Source of the DNA: Lentibacillus salicampi
GTDB taxonomy: Bacteria > Bacillota > Bacilli > Bacillales > Amphibacillaceae
Reading direction: 5' to 3'
Assembly: GCF_004565465.1 (NCBI RefSeq)
Contig: NZ_SRHY01000016.1
Location: 1-59,290, forward strand
DNA length: 59,290 nucleotides
Shown: positions 18,426 to 26,652 of the stretch, one piece after another
How positions within the stretch are numbered: the stretch's first letter is position 1
Layout: the number at the start of each line of letters is the position of its first letter
The notes under the pieces: model-generated
What the model was told of the DNA's origin: nothing
Seen by the model: the letters and a program-made list of their open reading frames with translations, nothing else
Database searches by the model: none
Program-made: the position numbers and the translations under genes

Positions 18426-18459
18426 ATAAAATCCTGCAGGACACACATATTTTTATATA

Positions 18460-18564
18460 AATTGTGACAGTTTGGGCCAATTTCTCCTAAACTTGGGCCG
18501 GAATTGTGACAACTTGGGCCGATTCCTCTTGGATTTGGGCCGATTCTGTGACGACTTGAGCCAA
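18460..18564. repeat. 105-bp element: five 21-nt units, copy 2
   Basis: Same length, orientation and A-B-A-B-A unit order as 15754-15858. Odd units are TGTGAC-type, even units TCTCCTAAA- or CCTCTTGGA-type, and the last unit again ends GACTTGAGCCAA. It lies 34 bp beyond the IS and 19 bp before the end of ypsA. Confidence 0.8.
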
Positions 18565-18583
18565 ATCCGGATTTCAGTCAGCC

Positions 18584-19138
18584 TCACTCCCAATAATCCG
18601 GATCCATCATCCGCATTTCTTCCGCCATATCCTCGAGATCCGCGGGCGTAATCACATCAATCGGATAAGCACTAGTCGCCTCCTTCGCTTCGTCGTAAAA
18701 ATAACGATTGCTGCCGGGAAACTCCTCGTCCAGCAGCATCAAACAGCCGCCACTTTTGTCAATCAGCCATTTGTTGTTGGCCTGATACTGATAGGGGCCG
18801 CTGTAGCCGCCTTTATAGAGCGGTCTGTAAAAATCAGCAGCAGCCGCTAGCTTCTGATAAATCTGCTGAATTGGCTCCGGCCAGCGCTCCTCCTGACTTT
18901 CAAACGGTGGGATGACAGCCAGTTTAAGCCCGTATTGTTCCCGCAGCTTGAGTACCACTTCGCCAGCCCAAAGTTCAACACCCATCTTGCCGGATATAAG
19001 CACCCATTCTAGGCCGTCTTCAATAAAACTGATCAGTCGTTTTTCGATCGCCGCTTTAACAATATTGATTCGCTCGTCATCCGGTTTAAATAGATTGATC
19101 TCCATTGGTTTGTACCCTGTTACGGCCATTACTTTCAT
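18584..19138 (-). CDS. ypsA: YpsA, SLOG-family protein
   Basis: 184 residues. The opening MKVMAVTGYKPMEINLF, the glycine-rich LISGKMGVELWAGE and the C-terminal IDKSGGCLMLLDEE match YpsA (DUF1273), a Rossmann-like SLOG protein widespread in Firmicutes. It has been linked to cell-division and glucose-related phenotypes in B. subtilis and Staphylococcus, and its ligand is not settled. Start: ATG 19138 with GAGGAAGGCGG upstream; GTG 19147 is less well spaced. Confidence 0.85.
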   Translation of the reverse strand: MKVMAVTGYKPMEINLFKPDDERINIVKAAIEKRLISFIEDGLEWVLISGKMGVELWAGEVVLKLREQYGLKLAVIPPFESQEERWPEPIQQIYQKLAAAADFYRPLYKGGYSGPYQYQANNKWLIDKSGGCLMLLDEEFPGSNRYFYDEAKEATSAYPIDVITPADLEDMAEEMRMMDPDYWE

Positions 19139-19179
19139 GGTGCTCACCGCCTTCCTCTTTCAATAGTCCGGCTCACCCT

Positions 19180-19782
19180 TCAAGGCCGTCTCCGAAAAAT
19201 CGGCCCGTCGACGACATACGTATGATATTCACCGGATTCGCCCATTGGACAGACGTCCCTATACGTCAAAATATCGGCCACAAATGTGTCATCAACATGC
19301 CTTCCCACCCAGCTTTCCGGCAGTTTTTCTGCATCAACCTTGACCACTTCCGCCTGAAAGCCCAAGGCCACAAATTCACGCAATAAACCCAAAACTTCCT
19401 TCTCATCCGACCATAACGGATAGACAGCCTCAACGCCCGCTTCTGCAGCCACCTGTTCGCCCCACTCGCGGTGCCCTTCCAGATAAATATCGCCAAACGC
19501 CATCCCATCAATGCCATAGCGTCGCTTCATGTCTTTGATACGATAAACAAAGTCCTCAGAATAAGTACTAAAATCAGTTTTAATGAAATGAACCGGAATC
19601 TCCAACCGATCCGCCTGTCGCACAATACGCTCACGCTTTTCATCATGGGCAACCGTTTTCTGATTCCCTTTCCAAGCGGTTGTCAGCATACACGCCACCT
19701 GCACATCCTGCTTTTGCAAATAATACAGCGCCAGGCAACTGTCCTTACCGCCGCTGAATGACAAAGCCACTTTTTTGATCAT
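19180..19782 (-). CDS. Dph6-related ATP pyrophosphatase
   Basis: 200 residues. The PP-loop SFSGGKDSCLALYYL at the start is the ATP-pyrophosphatase signature; AFGDIYLEGHREWGEQVAAE is typical of the diphthine-ammonia-ligase-like branch. Bacteria lack diphthamide, so bacterial members act on another, unknown substrate. The start is ATG 19782 after AAGGAGCGGTACTTA. It lies 73 bp downstream of the TatD-like gene on the same strand and may be the last gene of the thiamine-uptake transcript, which is inference. Confidence 0.75.
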   Translation of the reverse strand: MIKKVALSFSGGKDSCLALYYLQKQDVQVACMLTTAWKGNQKTVAHDEKRERIVRQADRLEIPVHFIKTDFSTYSEDFVYRIKDMKRRYGIDGMAFGDIYLEGHREWGEQVAAEAGVEAVYPLWSDEKEVLGLLREFVALGFQAEVVKVDAEKLPESWVGRHVDDTFVADILTYRDVCPMGESGEYHTYVVDGPIFRRRP

Positions 19783-19855
19783 TAAGTACCGCTCCTTGTG
19801 AAATCTGTATGTAAAGGACATTTTCATCGTAACACCACCTGTCTCCAAACAACAA

Positions 19856-20632
19856 TCACAATTCATAAAATCGGCACGTATTATCATATAATCGCTTATA
19901 CACTTCATCAGCGGACGTCCGTTTTAATGCTGACACTTCATAGACGGACCGGTGAATCATATGAGGATGCGTCATTTCCTCTGAAAAAATACCGCCAAAT
20001 GGCCACGGTCCGTCTGTTTCCACCATCATTTTTCCAAGCGGATATTCTTTCGCCAAATCCCGCGTTTCCTTCTCGTATAAAATATCCGGTGTCACGGAGA
20101 TGAAATAACCGTTCGCCACCATCCGCTCAGCCGTCAGCTTATCCCCTTTAAACCAATGGAAATGTGCCTTGGCCGCTGAGTACTTTTCCAGCAAATCACA
20201 CACAACAGGCGCATCGTCATAAATAGCATGCAGCGCAATCGGCTTATCCAATTCGGCAGCCTTTTGAATAAAAACTTCCAAAGTCTCCCTATAAGCCTCC
20301 CGTGTTGATACTTTTCCTTCACGGCGCAAATAAAAAGGAAGTCCGACTTCACCAACAGCCACAATATCTTCCTTGTGACAATCAATCATCGACAGCAAAT
20401 CGCCTACTTCTTCATCGGACGCAATCGGCTGTTCCGGATGGAAGCCAATCGCCGGTTTCACGCGATAATTATCATGCGCCAGTTGAATCGTTTCCCGGGC
20501 CGATGCCAAATGATTAGAAACAGAAATCACCGCATCCACATTGCTCGCTTCCATGTCGTCGAGAATGCGGACACACTCAACTGGTTCATACATATCAAGA
20601 TGAATGTGTGCATCAATAATTTTTCTGCACAT
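19856..20632 (-). CDS. TatD-family metal-dependent hydrolase
   Basis: 258 residues in an amidohydrolase-like TIM barrel: the first metal pair in IIDAHIHLDMYEP, GFHPEQP, AVGEVGLPFY (bridging glutamate), LHAIYDDAP, FHWFKG and ETDGPWPFGG (late aspartate). Family members are DNases or amidohydrolases. Its ATG 20632 lies inside the end of the ABC ATPase gene, so translation is coupled to the thiamine-pyrimidine transporter. A role in processing the imported pyrimidine, in place of the deformylase/amidohydrolase YlmB, is attractive but unproven. Confidence 0.8.
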   Translation of the reverse strand: MCRKIIDAHIHLDMYEPVECVRILDDMEASNVDAVISVSNHLASARETIQLAHDNYRVKPAIGFHPEQPIASDEEVGDLLSMIDCHKEDIVAVGEVGLPFYLRREGKVSTREAYRETLEVFIQKAAELDKPIALHAIYDDAPVVCDLLEKYSAAKAHFHWFKGDKLTAERMVANGYFISVTPDILYEKETRDLAKEYPLGKMMVETDGPWPFGGIFSEEMTHPHMIHRSVYEVSALKRTSADEVYKRLYDNTCRFYEL

Positions 20633-21362
20633 CGTTACCAAGCCCCCGGTAGATCGTTTTTTTCCATGCGAGGAATTCCTCTGTCAGAAGTAAATCTTCA
20701 TCACGCGGACGACTGAACGGAATCGTGAATATTTCTTTTACGTACGCCGGTGTCTGGGATAATACGATAATCCGGTCAGATAGAAAAATAGCTTCTTCAA
20801 TATTATGTGTCACAAATAAAATGGATCGGTGATGTTCCTGCCAAATGGATAACAGCCATTTCTGCATTTCCAATCGGGTAAACTCATCCAGCGCCGAAAA
20901 AGGTTCGTCAAGACAAATCAGCGGCTGCGGGCTTAAAAGACTCCTGATAAAGGCCGCCCGCTGCTTCATACCGCCAGACAATTCAAACGGATAAGCATTT
21001 TCATAACCTGACAGACCGGCATATTCAATCAATTCTATTGCCTCATTCTTATCAATATTGCCTTGTATTTCACCTCCGAGCATGACATTCTTTAAAATAC
21101 TCCGCCAGGGCAACAGCGACGGCGTTTGCGGTGTATAACTAATTGACCCGCGTTTGCCGTTTATTTTTTCACCATCCAGCCAAATATCACCGGCATCAGG
21201 CTCAAGGATACCACCAATCAGATGAAACAATGTACTTTTCCCGCTTCCGGAAGGCCCCAGTATGGAAACGAATTCCCCTTCATTTACCGTGAAATGCATA
21301 TCCGCCAATACCGGATGATTTCCATATGCTTTGAATAAGTGCTCAATGCTGAGCTCCCCCAT
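20613..21362 (-). CDS. thiZ: ThiZ-like ABC ATPase of the thiamine-pyrimidine transporter
   Basis: 249 residues of the nitrate/taurine (NrtD/SsuB) importer branch. Walker A is GPSGSGKST, the Q-loop SYTPQTPSLLPW, the signature ELSGGMKQRAAF, Walker B LICLDEPFSALDEF and the H-loop VTHNIEEA. It follows the permease with a 3-bp gap and overlaps the TatD start by 20 bp. The TPP riboswitch at the head of the operon assigns the substrate class; the individual protein alone would not. Confidence 0.82.
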   Translation of the reverse strand: MGELSIEHLFKAYGNHPVLADMHFTVNEGEFVSILGPSGSGKSTLFHLIGGILEPDAGDIWLDGEKINGKRGSISYTPQTPSLLPWRSILKNVMLGGEIQGNIDKNEAIELIEYAGLSGYENAYPFELSGGMKQRAAFIRSLLSPQPLICLDEPFSALDEFTRLEMQKWLLSIWQEHHRSILFVTHNIEEAIFLSDRIIVLSQTPAYVKEIFTIPFSRPRDEDLLLTEEFLAWKKTIYRGLGNDVQKNY

Positions 21363-21365
21363 ACG

Positions 21366-22127
21366 TCATTCCTCCCTTTCCGGTTTCCATCTGATCATCT
21401 TTTTCTCCGCCAGCATAATGAAAGAGAAAAACAACATGCTTAAAACGATAACGAATAGAATGGAAACAAATACCCGATCTGTCCTGAAAGAAGACGATGC
21501 CATCGTCATGTAAACACCAATTCCCTGATCAGCCCCAAGCCATTCAGATATGACAGCCCCCATGACACTATAGGTGGCCGAAATCTTCAAACCTGAAAAA
21601 ACGTATGGCAACGCACTCGGCCATTCGAGTTTCCAGAACACCTGCTGTTTTCCGGCGCCAGCCATCTTCATGTAATGCAGCAAATCACGATCTGTCTGCC
21701 TGAACCCTTCAAGCGATGACACAGCAATCGGAAAAAAACAGACCAGAGCAATGATGATGATTTTCGGAAGTATTCCAAAGCCAAACCATACGACAAGCAA
21801 CGGCGCCAAAACAATAACAGGTATATTTTGTGAAATAATCAGCAGTGAATACAACGCTTCCCTGAGCGCCGGGATCACATGTAACATGACTGCTGTCACA
21901 ATCCCTGACGTACTCCCGATCAAAAAACCAATCATGGTCAAACGTATTGTTGACAGAATATGATGCTGATAGTTCAGCCAATCTTCAACACCTGTCCGGA
22001 AAATCAGCGAGGGAGCGGGAAGCAGCCATGAAGGCACTTGAAAAATACGGCTCGAAAGCTCCCAGATACTGATCAAAAGGACGAGAACCAGAACTGGTTT
22101 CCATCCTTTTTGCATTAGCTGTTTCAT
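21366..22127 (-). CDS. thiX: ThiX-like ABC permease
   Basis: 253 residues with about six transmembrane helices and a standard EAA loop (EGFRQTDRDLLHYMKMAGAG), the contact site for the ATPase. It belongs to the SsuC/ThiX permease group. ATGA overlap with the upstream thiamine-binding-protein gene shows tight operon packing. With ThiY and ThiZ it would import the hydroxymethyl- or formylaminopyrimidine moiety of thiamine. Confidence 0.82.
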   Translation of the reverse strand: MKQLMQKGWKPVLVLVLLISIWELSSRIFQVPSWLLPAPSLIFRTGVEDWLNYQHHILSTIRLTMIGFLIGSTSGIVTAVMLHVIPALREALYSLLIISQNIPVIVLAPLLVVWFGFGILPKIIIIALVCFFPIAVSSLEGFRQTDRDLLHYMKMAGAGKQQVFWKLEWPSALPYVFSGLKISATYSVMGAVISEWLGADQGIGVYMTMASSSFRTDRVFVSILFVIVLSMLFFSFIMLAEKKMIRWKPEREE

Positions 22128-22417
22128 GAACGATATTTCTCCGTCAGCTTACCCATCGATGCACCATTTGCCGTATGAAGAATCTTCACTTGTGAAATAA
22201 TGCTTTCACTTCCCAGTTCCAGCATTCTATCATTCATTTTTTTTATGATGTCAAAAAGTTCGGAAAGGTCTCCTTCCATGGTCGTTTCCAATGGATTCAC
22301 TTCATAGGTAACACCCGATTTTTCAATAACTTCTATAGCAGCGTCAACATATGGGATGACGTCTTCACCGTTTCTTGTTTTCGGGATGATTTGAATACTG
22401 ACCAGTGATTGACTCAT
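22124..22417 (-). CDS. MTH1187/YkoF-type thiamine-binding protein
   Basis: 97 residues of the thiamine-binding-protein family (PF01910 type): MSQSLVSIQIIPKTRNGEDV, GVTYEVNPLETTMEGD and the end SQVKILHTANGASMGKL. Such proteins bind thiamine or its pyrimidine in the cytoplasm and are often encoded with ThiXYZ transporters. It has a 4-bp overlap with the permease. Its soluble nature suggests a sensing or carrier role after import. Confidence 0.82.
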   Translation of the reverse strand: MSQSLVSIQIIPKTRNGEDVIPYVDAAIEVIEKSGVTYEVNPLETTMEGDLSELFDIIKKMNDRMLELGSESIISQVKILHTANGASMGKLTEKYRS

Positions 22418-22498
22418 TCATGCTCACTCCTCTAATTATTGTTCATTTCAGTTCCGGACGCTTCTTGTCCTCGTTGAATACAGCTGTTTCCAATCATG

Positions 22499-23497
22499 CT
22501 ACTCGGGCAAAAATTCATTCGTAAATGCATCTTTGGCTTTCAGTTCCTCTTCAAGCAAATCATTTTCATACATCCAGTCGGCGTAATTCTCCCATATCTC
22601 CTGATCCTGGATCCCCCATTGTGAGGCATCGCCCTGGTATTTTGGCGCCAGCCATTCCTGACTTGCCCTGACCAGCTCCGGATCAAGGTCCGGGACAGCT
22701 TCAATGAGAATGTCAGCTGCTTCTTCAGGATGATTGATGGCAAATTCATACCCTTTCGTCACAACCGCCATAAATTTGCTGACTGTTTCCGGCTTGTCCG
22801 CAATTATGGTTTCATTTGCCGTTATAATCGGCGTATAATAATCCAGTTTTTCCGAGTAATCCGTCAAATACATCATATTCAGTTCCTGACCGCGAAGCTC
22901 AGCCTCAACACCAGTCCATCCATAGTAAATCCACGCAAAGTCAATGTCCCGCTGCATCGCAGTAAAGAAATCCGTATTACCCATATTAACAATATTCGCT
23001 TTCTCGACGTCTGCATCATCCTGCTTCATCAACGAAGATAACACGGCTTTTTCGACCGGCGCCCCCCAGCCACCGTACGTTTTTCCTTCAAAATCCTTTG
23101 GTGACGTGATATTTTCCTCTTGAAGTGATGCAAATCCGGATGTATTATGCTGAATTATGGATCCAATTGACACAATCGGAATACCCTGGATGCGTGCTTC
23201 TGTCAGGCTTTCCTGTGCACCGATACCAAACTCCGCTTTCCCGGAGGCAACAATCTGATCGGCCCCTGCTTCTCCCGGCATCATGATATCAACTTTCAGA
23301 CCCTCATCCGCAAAGTAGCCGTTTTCCTGTGCTACATAAAATCCGGTATGGTTTGTATTTGGTGTCCAATCCAACACGAGTGATACCTGCTCCAATTCCT
23401 CACTGGTGCTGTTACTTCCCCCGCCATCCTTGCTGCATGCCATGAGCAATCCGGCCACAACCGCAGCAAGTAACAGGATTCTTAACTGATTTCGCAT
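22499..23497 (-). CDS. thiY: ThiY-like pyrimidine-binding lipoprotein
   Basis: 332 residues. A signal with lipobox (LLAAVVAGLLMAC) anchors it on the outer membrane face; the mature part is an NMT1/THI5-like binding protein (SLVLDWTPNTNHTGFYVAQE, GYFADEGLKVDI, FGIGAQESL, GGWGAPVEKAVL). The DWTPN-H-G-Y pattern is typical of formylaminopyrimidine/HMP-binding ThiY. The start is ATG 23497 after GGGGGAAACGGGT. It is the first gene after the TPP riboswitch. Confidence 0.88.
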   Translation of the reverse strand: MRNQLRILLLAAVVAGLLMACSKDGGGSNSTSEELEQVSLVLDWTPNTNHTGFYVAQENGYFADEGLKVDIMMPGEAGADQIVASGKAEFGIGAQESLTEARIQGIPIVSIGSIIQHNTSGFASLQEENITSPKDFEGKTYGGWGAPVEKAVLSSLMKQDDADVEKANIVNMGNTDFFTAMQRDIDFAWIYYGWTGVEAELRGQELNMMYLTDYSEKLDYYTPIITANETIIADKPETVSKFMAVVTKGYEFAINHPEEAADILIEAVPDLDPELVRASQEWLAPKYQGDASQWGIQDQEIWENYADWMYENDLLEEELKAKDAFTNEFLPE

Positions 23498-23554
23498 ACC
23501 CGTTTCCCCCTTCTGTTTTTTCCAGTTGTCGGGATATGACCCCTCAGAAAACAG

Positions 23555-23585
23555 CAAAAAACGCCCCAGGCCGATTCCCGGAGCG
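23555..23585 (-). terminator. Riboswitch expression-platform terminator
   Basis: Minus strand: CGCTCCGGG-AATCGG-CCTGGGGCG followed by TTTTTTG, 36 nt after the aptamer and before thiY. TPP binding would favour this terminator. Confidence 0.78.
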
Positions 23586-23620
23586 TTTAAGAATACACAC
23601 ATAGCGTTGATAAACGGTTT

Positions 23621-23715
23621 GTTGTGTCCCTACGCTGGTTTCAGCCAGATCAGGTTCCAAGGGTCAGCATCTTAGCGGATGCAGTCTCAACCGGCAACAC
23701 CGGTCCCCCTACAAC
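23621..23715 (-). promoter_or_regulatory. TPP riboswitch (THI box)
   Basis: On the minus strand the conserved elements appear in order: TGTAGGGGGACC, a GCCGGTTGAGA segment (variant of CTGAGA), GACCCTTGGAACCTGATCTG, and CCAGCGTAGGGA. GTTGT/ACAAC closes P1. It controls the downstream thiamine-pyrimidine uptake operon through the adjacent terminator. Confidence 0.93.
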
Positions 23716-23901
23716 TTATTTTCATTCAATTTCTTGATGATTTTATGATGGCACAATTGCAGAAAAATTTCAATCCTCAGCAGGTAATTATCAAGATTAT
23801 TAGGGTAACAGCACCCGAAAGTGGTATACTTTTACAAAAGCTATCATCGTTTCCATATCGTATTTGGCAACCATCAAACATACCTGCGGGAGGCTGTTTA
23901 C

Positions 23902-25017
23902 ATGACAATTCCAATCAAAACCATCAAACTCAGACGGCTGAAAATGACCCTCAACAATCCATTCACCACCAGCTTCGGAACAATAAAGGAAAAAGAATTC
24001 TTCATCACCGAGGCAATTGACGACAGCGGAAATCGCGGGTTTGGCGAATCGGTCGCCTTCCTGACACCCTGGTACACAGAGGAAACAGTTGAGACAAACC
24101 ATCATATCATGAAAGATGTTTTAATTAAATTACTAAAGGAAAACGCCATCGACCACCCGGATGATGTCAGCAACATTTTCCGGCCAGTCAAACGCAATCA
24201 TATGGCGAAAGCTGCGTTGGAAGGCGCCATCTGGGATCTCTACGCCAAACGGGAGAATATCACGCTTTCCGAAGCACTTGGCGGCACCCGAAAGCAAATC
24301 GATGTCGGCATCAGCATCGGAATCCAGCCGACCGTGGAGGATCTGCTTGAAAAAATCAGCCACCACGTCAATCAGGGCTACAAGCGGATTAAAATGAAAA
24401 TAAAACCGGGGTGGGATTATGAGGTACTGCGTGAAATCCGAAACCATTTTCCCGATATACCGTTAATGGCCGATGCCAATTCAGCCTACACGCTCAAGGA
24501 TATCGAACAGCTGAAGAAGCTGAATGAGCTCAATCTGATGATGATCGAGCAGCCCCTCGCACACGATGACATCATTGATCATGCCAAATTACAGGCAGCC
24601 ATCAAAACGCCCATCTGTCTTGATGAAAGCATTCATTCACTGGAAGACGCACGAAAAGCCATCGAACTGAAAAGCTGCCAGGTCATCAACGTGAAAATCG
24701 GCCGTGTCGGCGGTCTCACAGAAGCAAAAAAGATTCACGACCTGAGCCGGGAAAACAACATTGACATCTGGTGCGGCGGTATGCTTGAAGCGGGTATCGG
24801 CCGGGCGCATAATATTGCCTTGGCCACCTTGCCGCAGTTCACCTTGCCCGGGGATACGGCGGGGTCATCGCTGTATTGGAAAAAGGACATCATTCAACCC
24901 GAAGTCACGGTTCACGATGGTGTCATCACCGTCCCGGACAAACCAGGCATTGGCTTTGAAATTGATGATGAGGCGTTGGATGCTTTCACGATAGATGAAG
25001 AAGTTTTCGACATATAA
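23902..25017 (+). CDS. menC: o-Succinylbenzoate synthase (menaquinone pathway)
   Basis: 371-residue enolase-superfamily enzyme of the MenC2 (OSBS/NSAR) type. The catalytic residues are visible: KMKIKPGW (K-x-K base), DANSAY, MMIEQPL and CLDESIH (metal ligands) and VINVKIGRVGG (second lysine). It dehydrates SHCHC to o-succinylbenzoate; some homologues also racemise N-succinylamino acids. Start: ATG 23902 after GGGAGGCTGTTTAC. It is divergent from the thiamine operon and no other men gene is in the window, so the racemase activity cannot be excluded. Confidence 0.82.
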   Translation: MTIPIKTIKLRRLKMTLNNPFTTSFGTIKEKEFFITEAIDDSGNRGFGESVAFLTPWYTEETVETNHHIMKDVLIKLLKENAIDHPDDVSNIFRPVKRNHMAKAALEGAIWDLYAKRENITLSEALGGTRKQIDVGISIGIQPTVEDLLEKISHHVNQGYKRIKMKIKPGWDYEVLREIRNHFPDIPLMADANSAYTLKDIEQLKKLNELNLMMIEQPLAHDDIIDHAKLQAAIKTPICLDESIHSLEDARKAIELKSCQVINVKIGRVGGLTEAKKIHDLSRENNIDIWCGGMLEAGIGRAHNIALATLPQFTLPGDTAGSSLYWKKDIIQPEVTVHDGVITVPDKPGIGFEIDDEALDAFTIDEEVFDI

Positions 25018-25382
25018 AGCCATGAAAAATCCCTGCAGCCGTGTGTAACGGGGTCAATTTTGGGAGAGAAAATATAAAATAACACATTATTCAGGGATAC
25101 CAATCACACCATATTTCATATCTTTAATCAGGAAATGACAAAAACTTTTCCCCTTATGGTCGTTAACTTTTAAAAGCCTCATGCAGGAACCCATTTAAAC
25201 GCAGCGATTTTGTGTAGCAGTAACGGAAAAGTCACTGTGTTAAAACGGGCACTCGCTATTAATGGTCCAATACTCAGATTATAATATTGACATCAAAAAG
25301 TTATTTAGATATAATTATATTGAAATATCTGAAAGTGCCCAATGATTGGATAGCTGTTAATTTTAAAAAAGAAGGAAATGTT
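25018..25382. other. Gap without recognisable gene
   Basis: AT-rich sequence. I see no coding frame with a ribosome-binding site, no clear hairpin terminator for menC and no known RNA motif. A TTATAATATTGA stretch near 25278 could hold the promoter of the next gene. Confidence 0.3.
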
Positions 25383-25799
25383 TTGAAAAGAGCAGATAAC
25401 AGAATTGTTAAATTCCTGGTGGTTGTCTCATTTGTCTTCGGTGCATTTCTTTTGACGCCTAATTTCGGGAACAAAACACATGCTCATGCTGGGGTAAATA
25501 ATCCAACTGAAGTTGCTCCATGTTCTTTGTATGGAATTCATAGAATGTATGCAGAATCGACAGCCACAGTAAAATATCAAGAAACTGGTAACATTGCAAT
25601 ATCGCTTGGCACTATGTATAAATGTGCCTGTGGTTCCACTGTTGTAGTGGAAGGCAGACCTCCAGGGAGTCCAATAGGTAAATACGCAACTGATCCAACA
25701 CCGGTTATTGGAACAGGTGGATACGTTTCATATGTAACCCCGAAAAATAATGTTAGAAGTACATCAAGCTACTCCATACCTGGTTATAGATTTTATTAA
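25383..25799 (+). CDS. Secreted hypothetical protein
   Basis: 138 residues starting at TTG 25383, five nt after AAGGAA. The N-terminus is a signal peptide (MKRADNRIVKFLVVVSFVFG) with probable cleavage after HAHA. The mature part has four cysteines (APCSLYG, YKCACGS) that may form disulfides, and a glycine/serine-rich tail. I do not recognise the family; the size and cysteine pattern would suit a small extracellular or antimicrobial-like protein, but there are no dedicated maturation genes nearby. Confidence 0.55.
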   Translation: MKRADNRIVKFLVVVSFVFGAFLLTPNFGNKTHAHAGVNNPTEVAPCSLYGIHRMYAESTATVKYQETGNIAISLGTMYKCACGSTVVVEGRPPGSPIGKYATDPTPVIGTGGYVSYVTPKNNVRSTSSYSIPGYRFY

Positions 25800-25885
25800 T
25801 TTTGTAACAAAATAAACAAGTACGATTGATTATGGAACAAGGACTTCTAAGAACCCCGCTATGTTTTCCGGGAAGGGATGTTTTT

Positions 25886-26395
25886 ATGCGAAAGTTGTTT
25901 GTTTTACTATGTTGTTCCGTCTCCCTTTTATTCCTGGTTAGTGCTTGTGAAAACAAAGAAGACAATGCTGTAGAGATCGGAGAGAAGTTTATTAAGGAAT
26001 TATATAATGTTGGAAATTCAAGTGTTGATTTGAACAAGATGAACGCAGAACAACTCATTGATAAACAGAGTGAATTTTCAATTTATTTCACAGAAGAGGA
26101 ATTTGAGGATCTGGCAAACAAAAGATTTTTTTTAATACCACAAGAGGTAGGAAGCAAACAAAATAATACAATTTCTGTACAAAACATTAAATTTGAAAAA
26201 TATGAACAGGGCCAATCAGAAAGTGAATCGCTCGATTTTAATCATTCTTTTACTTTGATATTTACAGACCCGGAAGGAAATGAGGCAGATAAAGCAAAAA
26301 TGAAAGGCCAAATGACTATTGTAAATACTGAGAATGGATTAAAAATTGACCGTTATTATGATGGTGAAACCCTAAAGGATATACTAAATCGCTAA
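25886..26395 (+). CDS. Hypothetical lipoprotein
   Basis: 169 residues. ATG 25886 follows GGGAAGGGATGTTTTT. The signal MRKLFVLLCCSVSLLFLVSA ends in lipobox VSAC, so the protein should be lipid-anchored outside the membrane. The mature domain (VEIGEKFIKELYNVGNS to NGLKIDRYYDGETLKDIL) looks like an NTF2-like or DUF-type small sensor domain, without recognised catalytic residues. It follows the secreted protein gene by 86 bp and ends at a strong terminator; the two are probably co-transcribed. Confidence 0.65.
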   Translation: MRKLFVLLCCSVSLLFLVSACENKEDNAVEIGEKFIKELYNVGNSSVDLNKMNAEQLIDKQSEFSIYFTEEEFEDLANKRFFLIPQEVGSKQNNTISVQNIKFEKYEQGQSESESLDFNHSFTLIFTDPEGNEADKAKMKGQMTIVNTENGLKIDRYYDGETLKDILNR

Positions 26396-26465
26396 AATGC
26401 CGTTTTTAGTTTAATTGTTGGGCTAACAGGCGCAATTGTGGAATAAAACACGGAATTATAATGCT

Positions 26466-26496
26466 TAAAAAGCTCAGAGTGAATCTGAGCTTTTTT
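26466..26496 (+). terminator. Terminator after the lipoprotein gene
   Basis: AGCTCAGA-GTGA-ATCTGAGC followed by TTTTTTG, preceded by an A run. Confidence 0.85.
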
Positions 26497-26652
26497 GTTC
26501 GTTGTTTGAACTTTCATTTTGAATGGTTATTGATACTGTTCATTTATGGTTGAAATGAATGCTAATCAGCATGTTATCTCCAATGTTATAACATTTTTAT
26601 CCCCTGAAACTGAACCCGTTAAGCTGTTTGTGCAGGGATTTTTCCAATAACG

